Assembly (NCBI RefSeq): GCF_020034655.1
Contig: NZ_JAIQDJ010000001.1
Span: 868,001 to 932,000, forward strand
Direction of reading: 5' to 3'
DNA: 64,000 nt
Source: Thermomonas beijingensis
GTDB lineage: Bacteria; Pseudomonadota; Gammaproteobacteria; Xanthomonadales; Xanthomonadaceae
Shown here piece by piece: positions 54,091-62,285 of this stretch. Position 1 is the first letter of the stretch; every line of letters starts with the position of its first letter. Position numbers and translations under genes: made by a program. The notes beneath the pieces are model-generated. The model was not told the origin of the DNA. It searched no databases and saw only the letters and a program-made list of their open reading frames with translations.

Positions 54091-54356
54091 GCGCCCGGAA
54101 AGCCTTCGGCTTGCGCGGTGGCCAAGCTGTCTTCGGCCAGTAACACGGGGATGCCATCGTCGATGCGGTACACCGTCTTGCGGTCGCGGGTGATCAACGC
54201 CTCGCGCAGGGCATCCGTTTGCGTCCCACCATCGCCACGCTTGAGTGTGCCCGTGGCGATCGCACGGTTCAGGCTGTCCAGCCCGGCGTTGTCCAGCAGT
54301 GCCAATGGCTGGCGGGTGGTGGGGCAGACAAGAATATCGAGCAACTTGCGATCCAT
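54087..54356 (-). CDS. Trm112-family (UPF0434/YcaR-like) small protein
   Basis: 89 residues. The start MDRKLLDILVCPTTRQPLAL and the end DRKTVYRIDDGIPVLLAEDSL are the YcaR/Trm112 pattern. The family usually has a CxxC pair near the start; here only the first Cys is kept (CPTT), so a zinc knuckle is unlikely. About 25 residues are inserted in the middle relative to YcaR. I recall the same form in other xanthomonads. Function is unknown in bacteria. It is the first gene of the nadC transcript and divergent from purE, with 59 bp between starts. Confidence 0.8.
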   Translation of the reverse strand: MDRKLLDILVCPTTRQPLALLDNAGLDSLNRAIATGTLKRGDGGTQTDALREALITRDRKTVYRIDDGIPVLLAEDSLATAQAEGFPGA

Positions 54357-54415
54357 CGGGCAGGCAACAAGGAACGGGGGCCGTTAGAATACGTCTTTAG
54401 CGACTGGGGATTGTG

Positions 54416-54922
54416 ATGTCAGGTACCAATTCCGCCGCCCCGTTGGTCGGCATCGTCATGGGTTCGCGCTCCGATTGGGAGACCATGCAGCACGCCGCCT
54501 CGAAATTAGAGGCATTGGGTGTGCCGTTTGAGGTGCGCGTGGTATCAGCGCATCGCACCCCGGATGTGCTGTTTTCGTATGCCGAAACTGCCGCAGAGCG
54601 CGGCCTGCGCGCCATCATTGCCGGTGCCGGCGGGGCCGCGCATCTGCCAGGCATGCTGGCATCGAAAACCGCGCTGCCCGTGCTCGGTGTGCCGGTGCAA
54701 AGTAAAGCGCTGAACGGGATGGATTCGTTGCTGTCCATCGTGCAGATGCCGGCGGGTATCCCGGTGGCGACATTTGCCATTGGCAATGCCGGTGCCGCCA
54801 ATGCCGCACTGTTTGCCGCCGCCATGCTGGCCCGTGAAGTGCCTGCGGTTGGCGCGGCACTGGTGGCATTTCGCACCAAGCAAACCAGCGATGTCATCGC
54901 CCACGACGACCCCCGCACATGA
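54416..54922 (+). CDS. purE: N5-carboxyaminoimidazole ribonucleotide mutase
   Basis: 168 residues from the ATG at 54416, five bases after GGGGA. PurE motifs are [23 protein letters not shown] (active-site His), [11 protein letters not shown], and [31 protein letters not shown] in sequence. It converts N5-CAIR to CAIR in purine synthesis, working as an octamer in the cytoplasm. A TAGAAT hexamer at 54385-54390 may be the -10 box. The stop overlaps the purK start (ATGA), so the two are coupled. Confidence 0.95.
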   Translation: MSGTNSAAPLVGIVMGSRSDWETMQHAASKLEALGVPFEVRVVSAHRTPDVLFSYAETAAERGLRAIIAGAGGAAHLPGMLASKTALPVLGVPVQSKALNGMDSLLSIVQMPAGIPVATFAIGNAGAANAALFAAAMLAREVPAVGAALVAFRTKQTSDVIAHDDPRT

Positions 54923-56067
54923 GCACGGTAGGCATTTTGGGCGGCGGCCAATTGGCACGCATGATGGCGCTGGCCGGCGCGCCATTGGGCCTGCGCTTTT
55001 TGGTGCTCGACACCGTGACGGATGCCTGCGCCGGGCAATTTGCGCCGATGGTGGTGGGCGATTACACCGATCCATCCGCACTGGCGCAGTTTGCGTCGCA
55101 GGTGGATGTGGCCACCTTCGACTTCGAAAACGTGCCGGCGCAGTCGGCGCAGTGGTTGACCGAGCGCGTGCCGGTATTCCCGGGCCCGCGTGCATTGGCG
55201 ACCGCACAGGATCGCTTGGCCGAAAAAACGTTGTTCCGCGAATTGGGTATCCCGGTACCGCCGTTTGCCGCCATCGGCACCCTTGCCGAATTGCAAGCGG
55301 CAGTGCAGGGCATCGGCACCCCCTGCATCCTTAAAACCCGTCGATTGGGCTACGACGGCAAGGGTCAGTTCCGCATCAAAACCCCTGCCGATGTGGATGC
55401 AGCATGGGCCGCACTGGGCGCGCAGGCCGGTCACGTCGGGTTGATTTTGGAAGGCTTCGTGGCCTTCCAGCGCGAACTTTCGGTGGTCGCGGTGCGCGGG
55501 CGCGATGGCGAATTCCGCGCATGGCCATTGACTGAAAACTGGCATGTCGATGGTGTGCTGTCGGCCAGCTTGGCCCCGGCGCAGGTGGAAGATGCCTTGC
55601 GCGATACCGCGCTGGGGTATGCGCAGGCATTGGCGGAAGCACTCGATTACGTGGGTGTATTCGCGTTGGAGTTATTCTGTCGCGATGGTGAATTATTGGC
55701 CAACGAAATGGCCCCACGCGTGCACAATTCCGGCCATTGGACGATCGAGGGCAGCGAGACCAGCCAGTTCCAGAATCATCTGCGCGCCGTGCTGGGCCTG
55801 CCACTGGGCAGCACCCGCATGATCGGGACGGCGTGCATGCTCAACTGGCTGGGGCAGATGCCGGACGCAGGCGCAGTCTTGGCCGAAGCTGGCGGCCATT
55901 GGCACGACTACGGCAAACAGCCGCGCGCGGGTCGCAAGGTTGGGCACGCAACACTGCGTGCGGACTCCCGCAAGGAATTGGCCGACGCTTTGCAGCGTGT
56001 GGGCGAGGCGCTGGGCCTGCAGGGGCAAGTGGCGCCGGTGGTGCGGGCCTTGGAGAGCGCTGGCTGA
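54919..56067 (+). CDS. purK: N5-carboxyaminoimidazole ribonucleotide synthase
   Basis: 382 residues of the ATP-grasp type. The start [23 protein letters not shown] is the PurK Rossmann part. [18 protein letters not shown] is the nucleotide loop, and then [54 protein letters not shown]. It uses ATP and bicarbonate to convert AIR to N5-CAIR, the step before PurE. Length of about 380 is usual. Downstream are copy B of a short repeat and a terminator. Confidence 0.95.
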   Translation: MSTVGILGGGQLARMMALAGAPLGLRFLVLDTVTDACAGQFAPMVVGDYTDPSALAQFASQVDVATFDFENVPAQSAQWLTERVPVFPGPRALATAQDRLAEKTLFRELGIPVPPFAAIGTLAELQAAVQGIGTPCILKTRRLGYDGKGQFRIKTPADVDAAWAALGAQAGHVGLILEGFVAFQRELSVVAVRGRDGEFRAWPLTENWHVDGVLSASLAPAQVEDALRDTALGYAQALAEALDYVGVFALELFCRDGELLANEMAPRVHNSGHWTIEGSETSQFQNHLRAVLGLPLGSTRMIGTACMLNWLGQMPDAGAVLAEAGGHWHDYGKQPRAGRKVGHATLRADSRKELADALQRVGEALGLQGQVAPVVRALESAG

Positions 56068-56091
56068 TCGCGCGCTGGTGCCCCGTCAGGT

Positions 56092-56132
56092 GATTCGCAT
56101 AGCGGCATTTCGAGCCGCGAAGCGAACACCCG
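56092..56132 (+). repeat. Short dispersed palindromic repeat, copy B
   Basis: The 41 bp beginning GATTCGCATAGCGGC and ending GAAGCGAACACCCG match copy A at 33186-33226, same orientation. The hairpin is kept (TTCGC/GCGAA outer, GCGGC/GCCGC inner), and one G:T pair of copy A is G:C here, which suggests that the fold matters. It lies between the purK stop and the terminator. Confidence 0.7.
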
Positions 56133-56184
56133 ACGGTAGGAGTCATGGCTCAGGAGGCATCGCAAGGAAGTGGCATCGAAAAAA

Positions 56185-56212
56185 AAACGGCCGGATCACT
56201 CCGGCCGTTTTC
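56185..56212. terminator. Bidirectional terminator between purK and sodB
   Basis: A stem with AACGGCCGG and CCGGCCGTT around a six-base loop is flanked by eight As on the left and TTTT on the right, so it can end purEK rightwards and the superoxide dismutase gene leftwards. Confidence 0.85.
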
Positions 56213-56232
56213 GTATTGCACCTGTGTGCGAA

Positions 56233-56811
56233 TTACTTCATCTGTGCTGCCACGAAATCCCAGTTCACCAAGCTCCAGAATGCTTCCACATACTTCGGGC
56301 GGGCATTGCGGTAGTCGATGTAGTAGGCGTGCTCCCACACATCGCAGGTCAGCAGCGGAGTGTCTTCGCCGGTCAACGGGGTGGCGGCATTGGGCGTGCT
56401 GACCAAGGCCAGGCTGCCATCGGTGCGCTGCACCAGCCAGGCCCAGCCCGAACCAAAGGTGGTGACGGCGGTTTTGGTGAATGCTTCCTTGAATGCGTCG
56501 AAGCTGCCAAATGCGGCATTGATGGCCTCGCCCAACTTGCCGCTGGGCGCGCCGCCGCCATTGGGCTTCAGGCAATTCCAATAAAAGCTGTGGTTCCACA
56601 CCTGGGCGGCGTTGTTGAACATGCCACCTTGCGACTTCCGGATGATCTCTTCTAGCGAGGCGTGTTCAAACTCGGTGCCGGCAATCATGCCGTTGAGATT
56701 GGTGACATAGGCCTGATGATGCTTGCCGTAGTGGAAGTCGATGGTTTCGGCCGAGATATGCGGTTCAAGCGCGGTGCGGTCGTAGGGAAGGGCGGGCAGT
56801 TCGATAGCCAC
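56233..56811 (-). CDS. sodB: Iron/manganese superoxide dismutase
   Basis: 192 residues, cytoplasmic (no signal). Metal ligands are seen in order: [12 protein letters not shown] (His), [14 protein letters not shown] (His), and [18 protein letters not shown] (Asp and His). [18 protein letters not shown] is the usual start, and FGSGWAWLV is the middle mark. The iron type is favoured by [14 protein letters not shown] and by the size, but metal use cannot be settled by eye. It dismutates superoxide to oxygen and peroxide. It is divergent from grxD; an AT-rich palindrome lies in the shared region. Confidence 0.94.
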   Translation of the reverse strand: MAIELPALPYDRTALEPHISAETIDFHYGKHHQAYVTNLNGMIAGTEFEHASLEEIIRKSQGGMFNNAAQVWNHSFYWNCLKPNGGGAPSGKLGEAINAAFGSFDAFKEAFTKTAVTTFGSGWAWLVQRTDGSLALVSTPNAATPLTGEDTPLLTCDVWEHAYYIDYRNARPKYVEAFWSLVNWDFVAAQMK

Positions 56812-56866
56812 GATGGACTCCTGTCGGTGTGAAACGCGAATGCGGCCTGGGCGGCGCGCGACGAAT

Positions 56867-56883
56867 TACAATAAGCAATTGTA
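56867..56883. promoter_or_regulatory. AT-rich inverted repeat in the sodB-grxD intergenic region
   Basis: TACAAT, five bases, ATTGTA: a perfect 6-bp inverted repeat in an AT-rich patch between the divergent sodB and grxD starts (134 bp apart), in otherwise GC-rich DNA. It may be a regulator site serving both genes, or two face-to-face -10 boxes. I cannot assign it to Fur, OxyR or IscR by eye. Confidence 0.4.
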
Positions 56884-56945
56884 TCTGCCCGGCGCGTTGT
56901 TGCACCGTGAAGCGCGCAGGCCACACTGTTGCAGGAGTTTGTTCA

Positions 56946-57269
56946 ATGTCATCCGTGGAAGAGCGCATCCGTGCCGAGATCGAAGGGCATCCTATCGTGT
57001 TGTTCATGAAGGGCACCGTGCAGTACCCGATGTGCGGCTTCTCCAGCCGCGCCGTGCAGGCGCTGCAGGCGGCGGGTGCCGATCATTTGCACACCGTGAA
57101 CGTGCTGGATGAGCCGGAAATTCGCGCCAATTTGCCGCGTTATTCCGATTGGCCCACCTTCCCGCAATTGTTCATTCACGGCGAGCTGATTGGCGGCTGC
57201 GACATCACCGTGGAGTTGGCCGAATCCGGCGAGCTGGCGCGGCTGGTGGCTGACGCGCAGAAGGCATGA
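56946..57269 (+). CDS. grxD: Monothiol glutaredoxin, Grx4 type
   Basis: 107 residues from the ATG at 56946. The CGFS active site is at about residues 30-33 in GTVQYPMCGFSSRAVQAL, with WPTFPQLFIHGELIGGCDITVEL following, the glutathione-binding TP and GG-CD parts. It holds a 2Fe-2S cluster with glutathione and hands clusters to other proteins. A four-base ATGA overlap joins it to the SDR gene, and the same overlap joins that to marC, so the three form an operon. Confidence 0.94.
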   Translation: MSSVEERIRAEIEGHPIVLFMKGTVQYPMCGFSSRAVQALQAAGADHLHTVNVLDEPEIRANLPRYSDWPTFPQLFIHGELIGGCDITVELAESGELARLVADAQKA

Positions 57270-58003
57270 GCATGCAGCCGGTGTTGCAAGATCGAACCGT
57301 GCTGATCACGGGTGCTGCCGGTGGCTTGGGTTCGGCGGCGGCGGTGGCCTGTGCGCAGGCCGGCGCAACCGTCATCCTGCTGGGGCGCAAAGTGGCAGCG
57401 CTCAACCGCGTGTATGACGCGGTCAAGGCGGAGGGGCCAGAGCCGATCTTGTATCCCCTGGATTTGGAGGGCGCAGCACCGGACGATTACGACCAGCTGG
57501 CGCAGGCCATCGACGACGAATTCGGCAAACTCGATGGCCTGTTGCACTGCGCAGCAGAATTCAAAGGACTGACCCCGCTGGCGCATACCGATCCGGCAGA
57601 TTTTGCGCGTGCGGTGCATGTCGATTTGACCGCACGTTGGTGGTTGACCCAAGCCTGCTTGCCATTATTGGCAAAGTCTGACGCCGCTGCCGTGGTGTGT
57701 GTGCTGGATGATCCCGCACGCAGCAGTGGCGCGTTCTGGGGTGGCTATGGCATCGCCCAGGCCGGGCAGGCCGCGATGATTGCGATGTTGCAAGCCGAGC
57801 TGGGCGAACACGGCCCGCGCATCAGCGGTTATTGCCCCGGCCCGATGCGCACCCAGTTGCGTGGCAAGGCGTATCAGGCCAATAACGACTTGAACGCGCG
57901 CGCGGCCGCAGACTATGCCCAGGCCTGCGTGACGCTGCTGTCATCCGAAGCTGCGGGGTGGCGTGGCAAGATCCAGTACGCCGGACCTGAGTCAAGCGCA
58001 TGA
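57266..58003 (+). CDS. Short-chain dehydrogenase/reductase (YciK-like)
   Basis: 245 residues. TGAAGGLGSAAAVACAQAGATVILLGRK is the NAD(P)-binding start of a classical SDR. The usual Asn-Ala-Ala is replaced by HCAAEFKG, which is the YciK-type change. The active-site tail is YGIAQAGQAAM: the usual YxxxK lysine is a glutamine (YGIAQ), so catalysis may be altered or absent. Its substrate is unknown. It stands in one operon with grxD and marC by four-base overlaps on both sides. Confidence 0.83.
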   Translation: MSMQPVLQDRTVLITGAAGGLGSAAAVACAQAGATVILLGRKVAALNRVYDAVKAEGPEPILYPLDLEGAAPDDYDQLAQAIDDEFGKLDGLLHCAAEFKGLTPLAHTDPADFARAVHVDLTARWWLTQACLPLLAKSDAAAVVCVLDDPARSSGAFWGGYGIAQAGQAAMIAMLQAELGEHGPRISGYCPGPMRTQLRGKAYQANNDLNARAAADYAQACVTLLSSEAAGWRGKIQYAGPESSA

Positions 58004-58593
58004 CGATTACTGCAGCCGCCTTGTTGTTGTTCTTCATCCTCGACCCGCTGGGCAATATCCCGGTGTTCCTGAGTTTGCTGAAAGAACTGCCACCGCAGCG
58101 GCAGCGCAAGGTACTGGTGCGGGAATTGCTGATTGCGCTGGGCGTGCTGATGCTGTTCCTGTGGGGCGGTCAATACGCACTTGAATTGATGCATTTGAAG
58201 CAAGAGTCGGTATCGATTGCCGGCGGTATCGTGTTGTTCCTGATCGGCCTGCGCATGATTTTCCCCACCGCCGAAGGGGTGATGGGCGATGTCCCCGGTG
58301 GCGAGCCGTTTATCGTGCCACTGGCTATTCCGATGATCGCAGGTCCCTCGGGGATGGCCGCCGTGATGCTGCTGGGCAGTCAGCAGCCGGATCGCATGGG
58401 TGACTGGATGCTGGCGCTGACCCTGGCTTGGGGTGCCACAGCGGTGATCCTGTTCTGCGCCACATGGCTGAAAAAGTGGTTGGGCATGCGCGCCCTCACC
58501 GCGCTGGAACGGTTGATGGGGATGGTGATCGTGGCCATTTCCGTACAGATGTTGCTGGATGGCATCAGCAGCTATTTGCACCCAGTAACCTGA
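58000..58593 (+). CDS. MarC family membrane protein
   Basis: 197 residues with six membrane helices. FILDPLGNIPVFLSLLKEL is the MarC N-terminal mark, LFLIGLRMIFP is the third helix, and VPLAIPMIAGPSGMAAVMLL is the second repeat. The family is called NAAT-type or MarC (YhgN, YchE), and its transport substrate is not firmly known; earlier links to multiple antibiotic resistance were not upheld. It is the last gene of the grxD-SDR-marC operon. Confidence 0.88.
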   Translation: MTITAAALLLFFILDPLGNIPVFLSLLKELPPQRQRKVLVRELLIALGVLMLFLWGGQYALELMHLKQESVSIAGGIVLFLIGLRMIFPTAEGVMGDVPGGEPFIVPLAIPMIAGPSGMAAVMLLGSQQPDRMGDWMLALTLAWGATAVILFCATWLKKWLGMRALTALERLMGMVIVAISVQMLLDGISSYLHPVT

Positions 58594-58746
58594 ATGGCAA
58601 CAAGGACTTGGCGCAGTGCGAAGGCGGTCACGGGATGGTCATCGCAGCGTCATCTGGCGCGGTTACCGTGTTAAACTTTGGTGATCCCGTTCGCTGGGGT
58701 ATGGCAGCGGGAACCCCACATAAAGCGCCGACAACCGTTGCAGAGC

Positions 58747-58781
58747 GGGCTTGTTGGCTATCGCCATCGCAAGCCCGTCAC
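58747..58781 (+). other. Leader hairpin upstream of Oar-like TonB receptor
   Basis: CGGGCTTG pairs with CAAGCCCG, enclosing a second stem (TGGC/GCCA). It ends about 28 bp before the receptor ATG, which has its own clear GAGG site. Nothing else is recognised in the 215 bp between marC and the receptor beyond this and a weaker GC hairpin near 58690-58716. Confidence 0.4.
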
Positions 58782-58808
58782 TATATTCATTCATAAAGAG
58801 GTCATCTC

Positions 58809-61800
58809 ATGAAGCATCCGAACCACGCGCGTCTGTCCAAACTGGCGCTGGGTCTGGTCGTTGCCCTTGCTGCAGCTCCCGTGTTCGCCCAGAGCACCTC
58901 CGCCGGTGTTGGTGGTCAAGTCACCGGGAACAATGGACAGCCAGTGGCTGGCGCCGAGGTCACCATCACCCATGTCGAATCGGGCACCGTCAGTCGCGTC
59001 ACCACCGATGCCAGCGGCCGCTACAACGCCCGTGGTTTGCGCGTGGGTGGTCCGTACACCATCGTCATTACCAAGTCGGGTGATGGCAGCAAGACGCAGG
59101 ACAATGTGTATCTGGGCCTGAATCAGGTCAACACTATCAATGCCGAACTGAATACCAATGTCACCAACTTGGATAGCGTGCAGGTAGTGGGTGTCTCGGG
59201 TGGATCTGAAATATTCAGCGCCACCAAGATGGGTTCGGGCACGAATATCGACCGCACCACCATCGAGGCGCTGCCCTCGATCGGTGGCAACATCCAGGAC
59301 TTCATGCGCTTGGACCCTCGCGTGGCTTTCGTCAGCCGCGCCGAAGGCACGATTTCTGCGGGTGGTCAGAATCCGCGATACAACGCCATTTCGATTGACG
59401 GCGTATCGGCCAGTGATACGTTTGGCCTGGAAGGCAACAACATGCCGACGCGTCGCCAGCCGGTGTCGATGGAAGCCATCGAAGCGATCGACATCAAATT
59501 GTCTGGCTACGACGTCAGCTCGCCCTCGGCATCCGGCGCCACCGTCAACGCGGTGACCAAATCGGGCACCAATGATTTCCACGGCTCGTTGTATGGCACC
59601 TATCGTGACAATGGCTGGTTCGGCAAGAATCCGTTGGGCCAGAAGTTTGCGGGTTTCGACAGTGAAAGCACCTATGGCTTCACGCTGGGTGGCCCGATCG
59701 TGAAGGACAAGCTGTTCTTCTTTGCCAATTACGAAAAATTTGAACAGAAGGCCCCGGGTACGGATCTTTCCACTACCGCCCTCGGCAAGACTGGGCATGT
59801 CATTCAAGATGCCGATATCCAGCGCGCACAGAGTATTGCGCAGGGGTTTGGTATTAACGCCGGTGGCCTAAGCAGCAATGCGAATACCGACCTTGAAGAG
59901 TATGCGCTGAAGTTGGACTGGAACATCAATGACAACCACCGCGCCAGCCTGCGCTACAGCAAGTTGGAGCAGAACAAGTTGCGTGTACAGGGCATGAGCA
60001 GCAGCGGTGTCTCGCTGAGCTCGTACTGGTATACCCACCAGAAATCAGTGGAAAGCTGGGTCGGACAGGTGTTCAGTGATTGGACTGAAAATTTCAGTAC
60101 TGAATTCAAGGTGTCCTACCGTGATTACTCGGCTTTGCGTGTTACCGACAGCACAGCTCCTAGCATCCGCATCTATTTTGGTGGCACCGAAGCCAACCCG
60201 AGTGGCGATTCGATCTATCTGGGTACCGAAGCCAATACCCAAGGCAACTCGCTGATTACCAAGACCTGGGATTATTACGGGTCGGGTGCGTTGACGATGG
60301 GTGATCACAACCTGAAGTTTGGCGTCAACTATAGCGACAATCAGGTTTACAACTATTTCGGCGCCAATTCCTGGGGCACTTATACCTTCTGGGGCCTGAA
60401 CAATTTTGCTGCCGGCAAATACAGCAGCTACAACTACAGTGCAGAAACTGCGCCGGGTTCGATTGCCGTGAATTACCACAGCAAGAACCTTGGTTTGTTC
60501 GTGCAGGATACTTGGTATGTCAACAGCAACCTGACCCTGACCTTCGGCCTGCGTGGTGACAAACCAACCGCAACTCCTGCACCGGCTTACAATCAGGCGG
60601 CGTCGACCTACTTTGGCTACGACAACAGCAAGGTGTTCGGTGGCGGTTTCCTGATCCAGCCGCGCTTCGGCTTCAACTACACCTTCGACAGCGACCGCCA
60701 GATGCAGTTGCGCGGCGGTGTGGGTCTGTTCCAGGGCGATGCGCCGCAGGTGTGGATTGGCAATAGTTTCAACACCACCGGTTTCAACTACACCTCTTAC
60801 AACTTCACCAGTTACAACGCACTGTTCCCGTTCAACCCGGATGGCTTGCATCAAACGGTGCCGCCGGGTGGCGGCAGCGCAGGTGCACAGAACGTCAACT
60901 TTGTTGGCAATGATTTCAAATTGCCGTCCATCTGGAAGGCAAACCTGGCGTTCGATACCGAAACCGGTTGGATGGATACCGTGTTCTCGGCAGAGTTGAT
61001 GGTCACCAAGGTCAACCACGGCTTGTTCTACAAGAGCTTGGGTATCGGCAAGATCAATACCCCGGGCGAAGATCCGGCCTATGCCTATCTGGGCCCGGAT
61101 GGTCGTGAGCTGTATTGGAACCCCACCAAGACCGGCAAGGCGTGGGCATCTGGCGATGCACGCTATGGCCGCAATACTGCCTATAACAACGTATTCTTGA
61201 TCGACAATACCGACAAGGGCGGCACGCAACAGTTGACGGTCAGCCTGAGCAAGCCGTGGAGCCGCAACAGCGATTGGTATTGGAATATCGGCTACACCTA
61301 TACCCATGCGACTGAAGTTGGCCCGTTGACCAGCTCCACCGCCAGTTCGGGCTGGGGCTACCAGTACGGCTTCAATGCCAACGAAGATGTGGCCACTACC
61401 GCGCGCTACCAGATCAAGGACCGTTTCAGCGGCAGTTTGAACTGGAAGCACAAGTTCTTTGGCGATTACGAGACCCGTGCAGGTTTGGTCTACGAAGGTC
61501 GTAGCGGCCGTCCGTTCAGCTACGTCTATGTCAATGACGCCAACGGCGACACGCGTACCGCAAACGACCTGTTCTACGTACCGAAGGGTCAGGGGGATGT
61601 GCTGTTCGGAAACCTGACCAGTGCTGGTGTATTCACTGCCGATGCCGCGATGGAAACAGCGTTTTTTGATTGGCTCAGCAGCAACAAGGATCTGAACAAG
61701 ATTCGCGGTTCCGTGGCGGGCAACAATGCCTTCCGTGCCGGTTGGGTCAATACGTTTGACCTGCGCCTATCGCAAGAATTGCCGGGCTTCTTCAAGGGCC

Positions 61801-62048
61801 ACAAGTCGGAAGTCTGGGTGGACATCCAGAACGTTGGCAACCTGCTCAACAAGAAGTGGGGCAACATCATGGACTACGGTTTCTTCGCTGATGCCCGCGT
61901 AGCCACCCTGCAGGGTATTTACAACGGCAAGTACGTGTACAACTTCCGCAATGCGGATACACCCACCGTTGCCAACGGCGATGCCGACGGCTTCGATCAG
62001 GGCATCTCGCAGTGGTCGGTGCAGGTGGGCTTCAAGTACAAATTCTGA
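58809..62048 (+). CDS. Oar-like TonB-dependent receptor with carboxypeptidase-like N-domain
   Basis: 1079 residues. Signal peptide ends in AAPVFA-QS. Residues about 28-115 are a carboxypeptidase regulatory-like beta-sandwich (GGQVTGNNGQPVAGAEVTIT, SGRYNARGLRVGGPYTIVI). The plug follows (IDRTTIEALPSIGGNIQDFM, NAISIDGV, EAIEAIDIKLSGYDVSSPSASGATVNAVTKSGTN), then a large barrel ending in QVGFKYKF, the outer-membrane insertion signal. The Oar type was named in Myxococcus, and many copies occur in xanthomonads; the ligand is unknown and may be a peptide or carbohydrate. AGAGG stands nine bases before the ATG, and a strong terminator follows. Confidence 0.9.
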   Translation: MKHPNHARLSKLALGLVVALAAAPVFAQSTSAGVGGQVTGNNGQPVAGAEVTITHVESGTVSRVTTDASGRYNARGLRVGGPYTIVITKSGDGSKTQDNVYLGLNQVNTINAELNTNVTNLDSVQVVGVSGGSEIFSATKMGSGTNIDRTTIEALPSIGGNIQDFMRLDPRVAFVSRAEGTISAGGQNPRYNAISIDGVSASDTFGLEGNNMPTRRQPVSMEAIEAIDIKLSGYDVSSPSASGATVNAVTKSGTNDFHGSLYGTYRDNGWFGKNPLGQKFAGFDSESTYGFTLGGPIVKDKLFFFANYEKFEQKAPGTDLSTTALGKTGHVIQDADIQRAQSIAQGFGINAGGLSSNANTDLEEYALKLDWNINDNHRASLRYSKLEQNKLRVQGMSSSGVSLSSYWYTHQKSVESWVGQVFSDWTENFSTEFKVSYRDYSALRVTDSTAPSIRIYFGGTEANPSGDSIYLGTEANTQGNSLITKTWDYYGSGALTMGDHNLKFGVNYSDNQVYNYFGANSWGTYTFWGLNNFAAGKYSSYNYSAETAPGSIAVNYHSKNLGLFVQDTWYVNSNLTLTFGLRGDKPTATPAPAYNQAASTYFGYDNSKVFGGGFLIQPRFGFNYTFDSDRQMQLRGGVGLFQGDAPQVWIGNSFNTTGFNYTSYNFTSYNALFPFNPDGLHQTVPPGGGSAGAQNVNFVGNDFKLPSIWKANLAFDTETGWMDTVFSAELMVTKVNHGLFYKSLGIGKINTPGEDPAYAYLGPDGRELYWNPTKTGKAWASGDARYGRNTAYNNVFLIDNTDKGGTQQLTVSLSKPWSRNSDWYWNIGYTYTHATEVGPLTSSTASSGWGYQYGFNANEDVATTARYQIKDRFSGSLNWKHKFFGDYETRAGLVYEGRSGRPFSYVYVNDANGDTRTANDLFYVPKGQGDVLFGNLTSAGVFTADAAMETAFFDWLSSNKDLNKIRGSVAGNNAFRAGWVNTFDLRLSQELPGFFKGHKSEVWVDIQNVGNLLNKKWGNIMDYGFFADARVATLQGIYNGKYVYNFRNADTPTVANGDADGFDQGISQWSVQVGFKYKF

Positions 62049-62071
62049 TCTTCAGCACCATTGCGGTACCA

Positions 62072-62097
62072 AACGCCCGGGGAAACCCGGGCGTTTG
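62072..62097 (+). terminator. Intrinsic terminator after the Oar-like receptor
   Basis: A perfect 11-bp stem (AAACGCCCGGG / CCCGGGCGTTT) with a GAAA loop lies 24 bp after the receptor stop, followed by a T-rich TTTGCGTTTGC. The 188 bp from here to ppnN hold only two short repeats of GTTGCAAGATT and no gene I can see. Confidence 0.9.
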
Positions 62098-62285
62098 CGT
62101 TTGCACGCATTCTCTTCGAATCCCCGCTGGTCGTGCGTCAAGGTGCAGGCATCGTTGCAAGATTCTTGCCCGCTGATTGCGCATCATGAAGTCATGGCCT
62201 GCATTTGTTGCAAGATTGCTCGGATGGCGATTCGCCAAGAACATCCTTGACCCGAAACACCCCCCGCCTCGGTTAGACTGCAAGT

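Noticed and set aside
60045-61451. 468-codon open frame antisense to the Oar-like receptor gene
   Set aside because: It lies wholly inside a clear receptor gene, shows no domain I recognise, and is the kind of long antisense frame that GC-rich codon bias creates.
62140-62225. Repeated GTTGCAAGATT as a CRISPR or regulatory repeat
   Set aside because: Only two copies of 11 bases about 60 bp apart, without spacers or associated genes.
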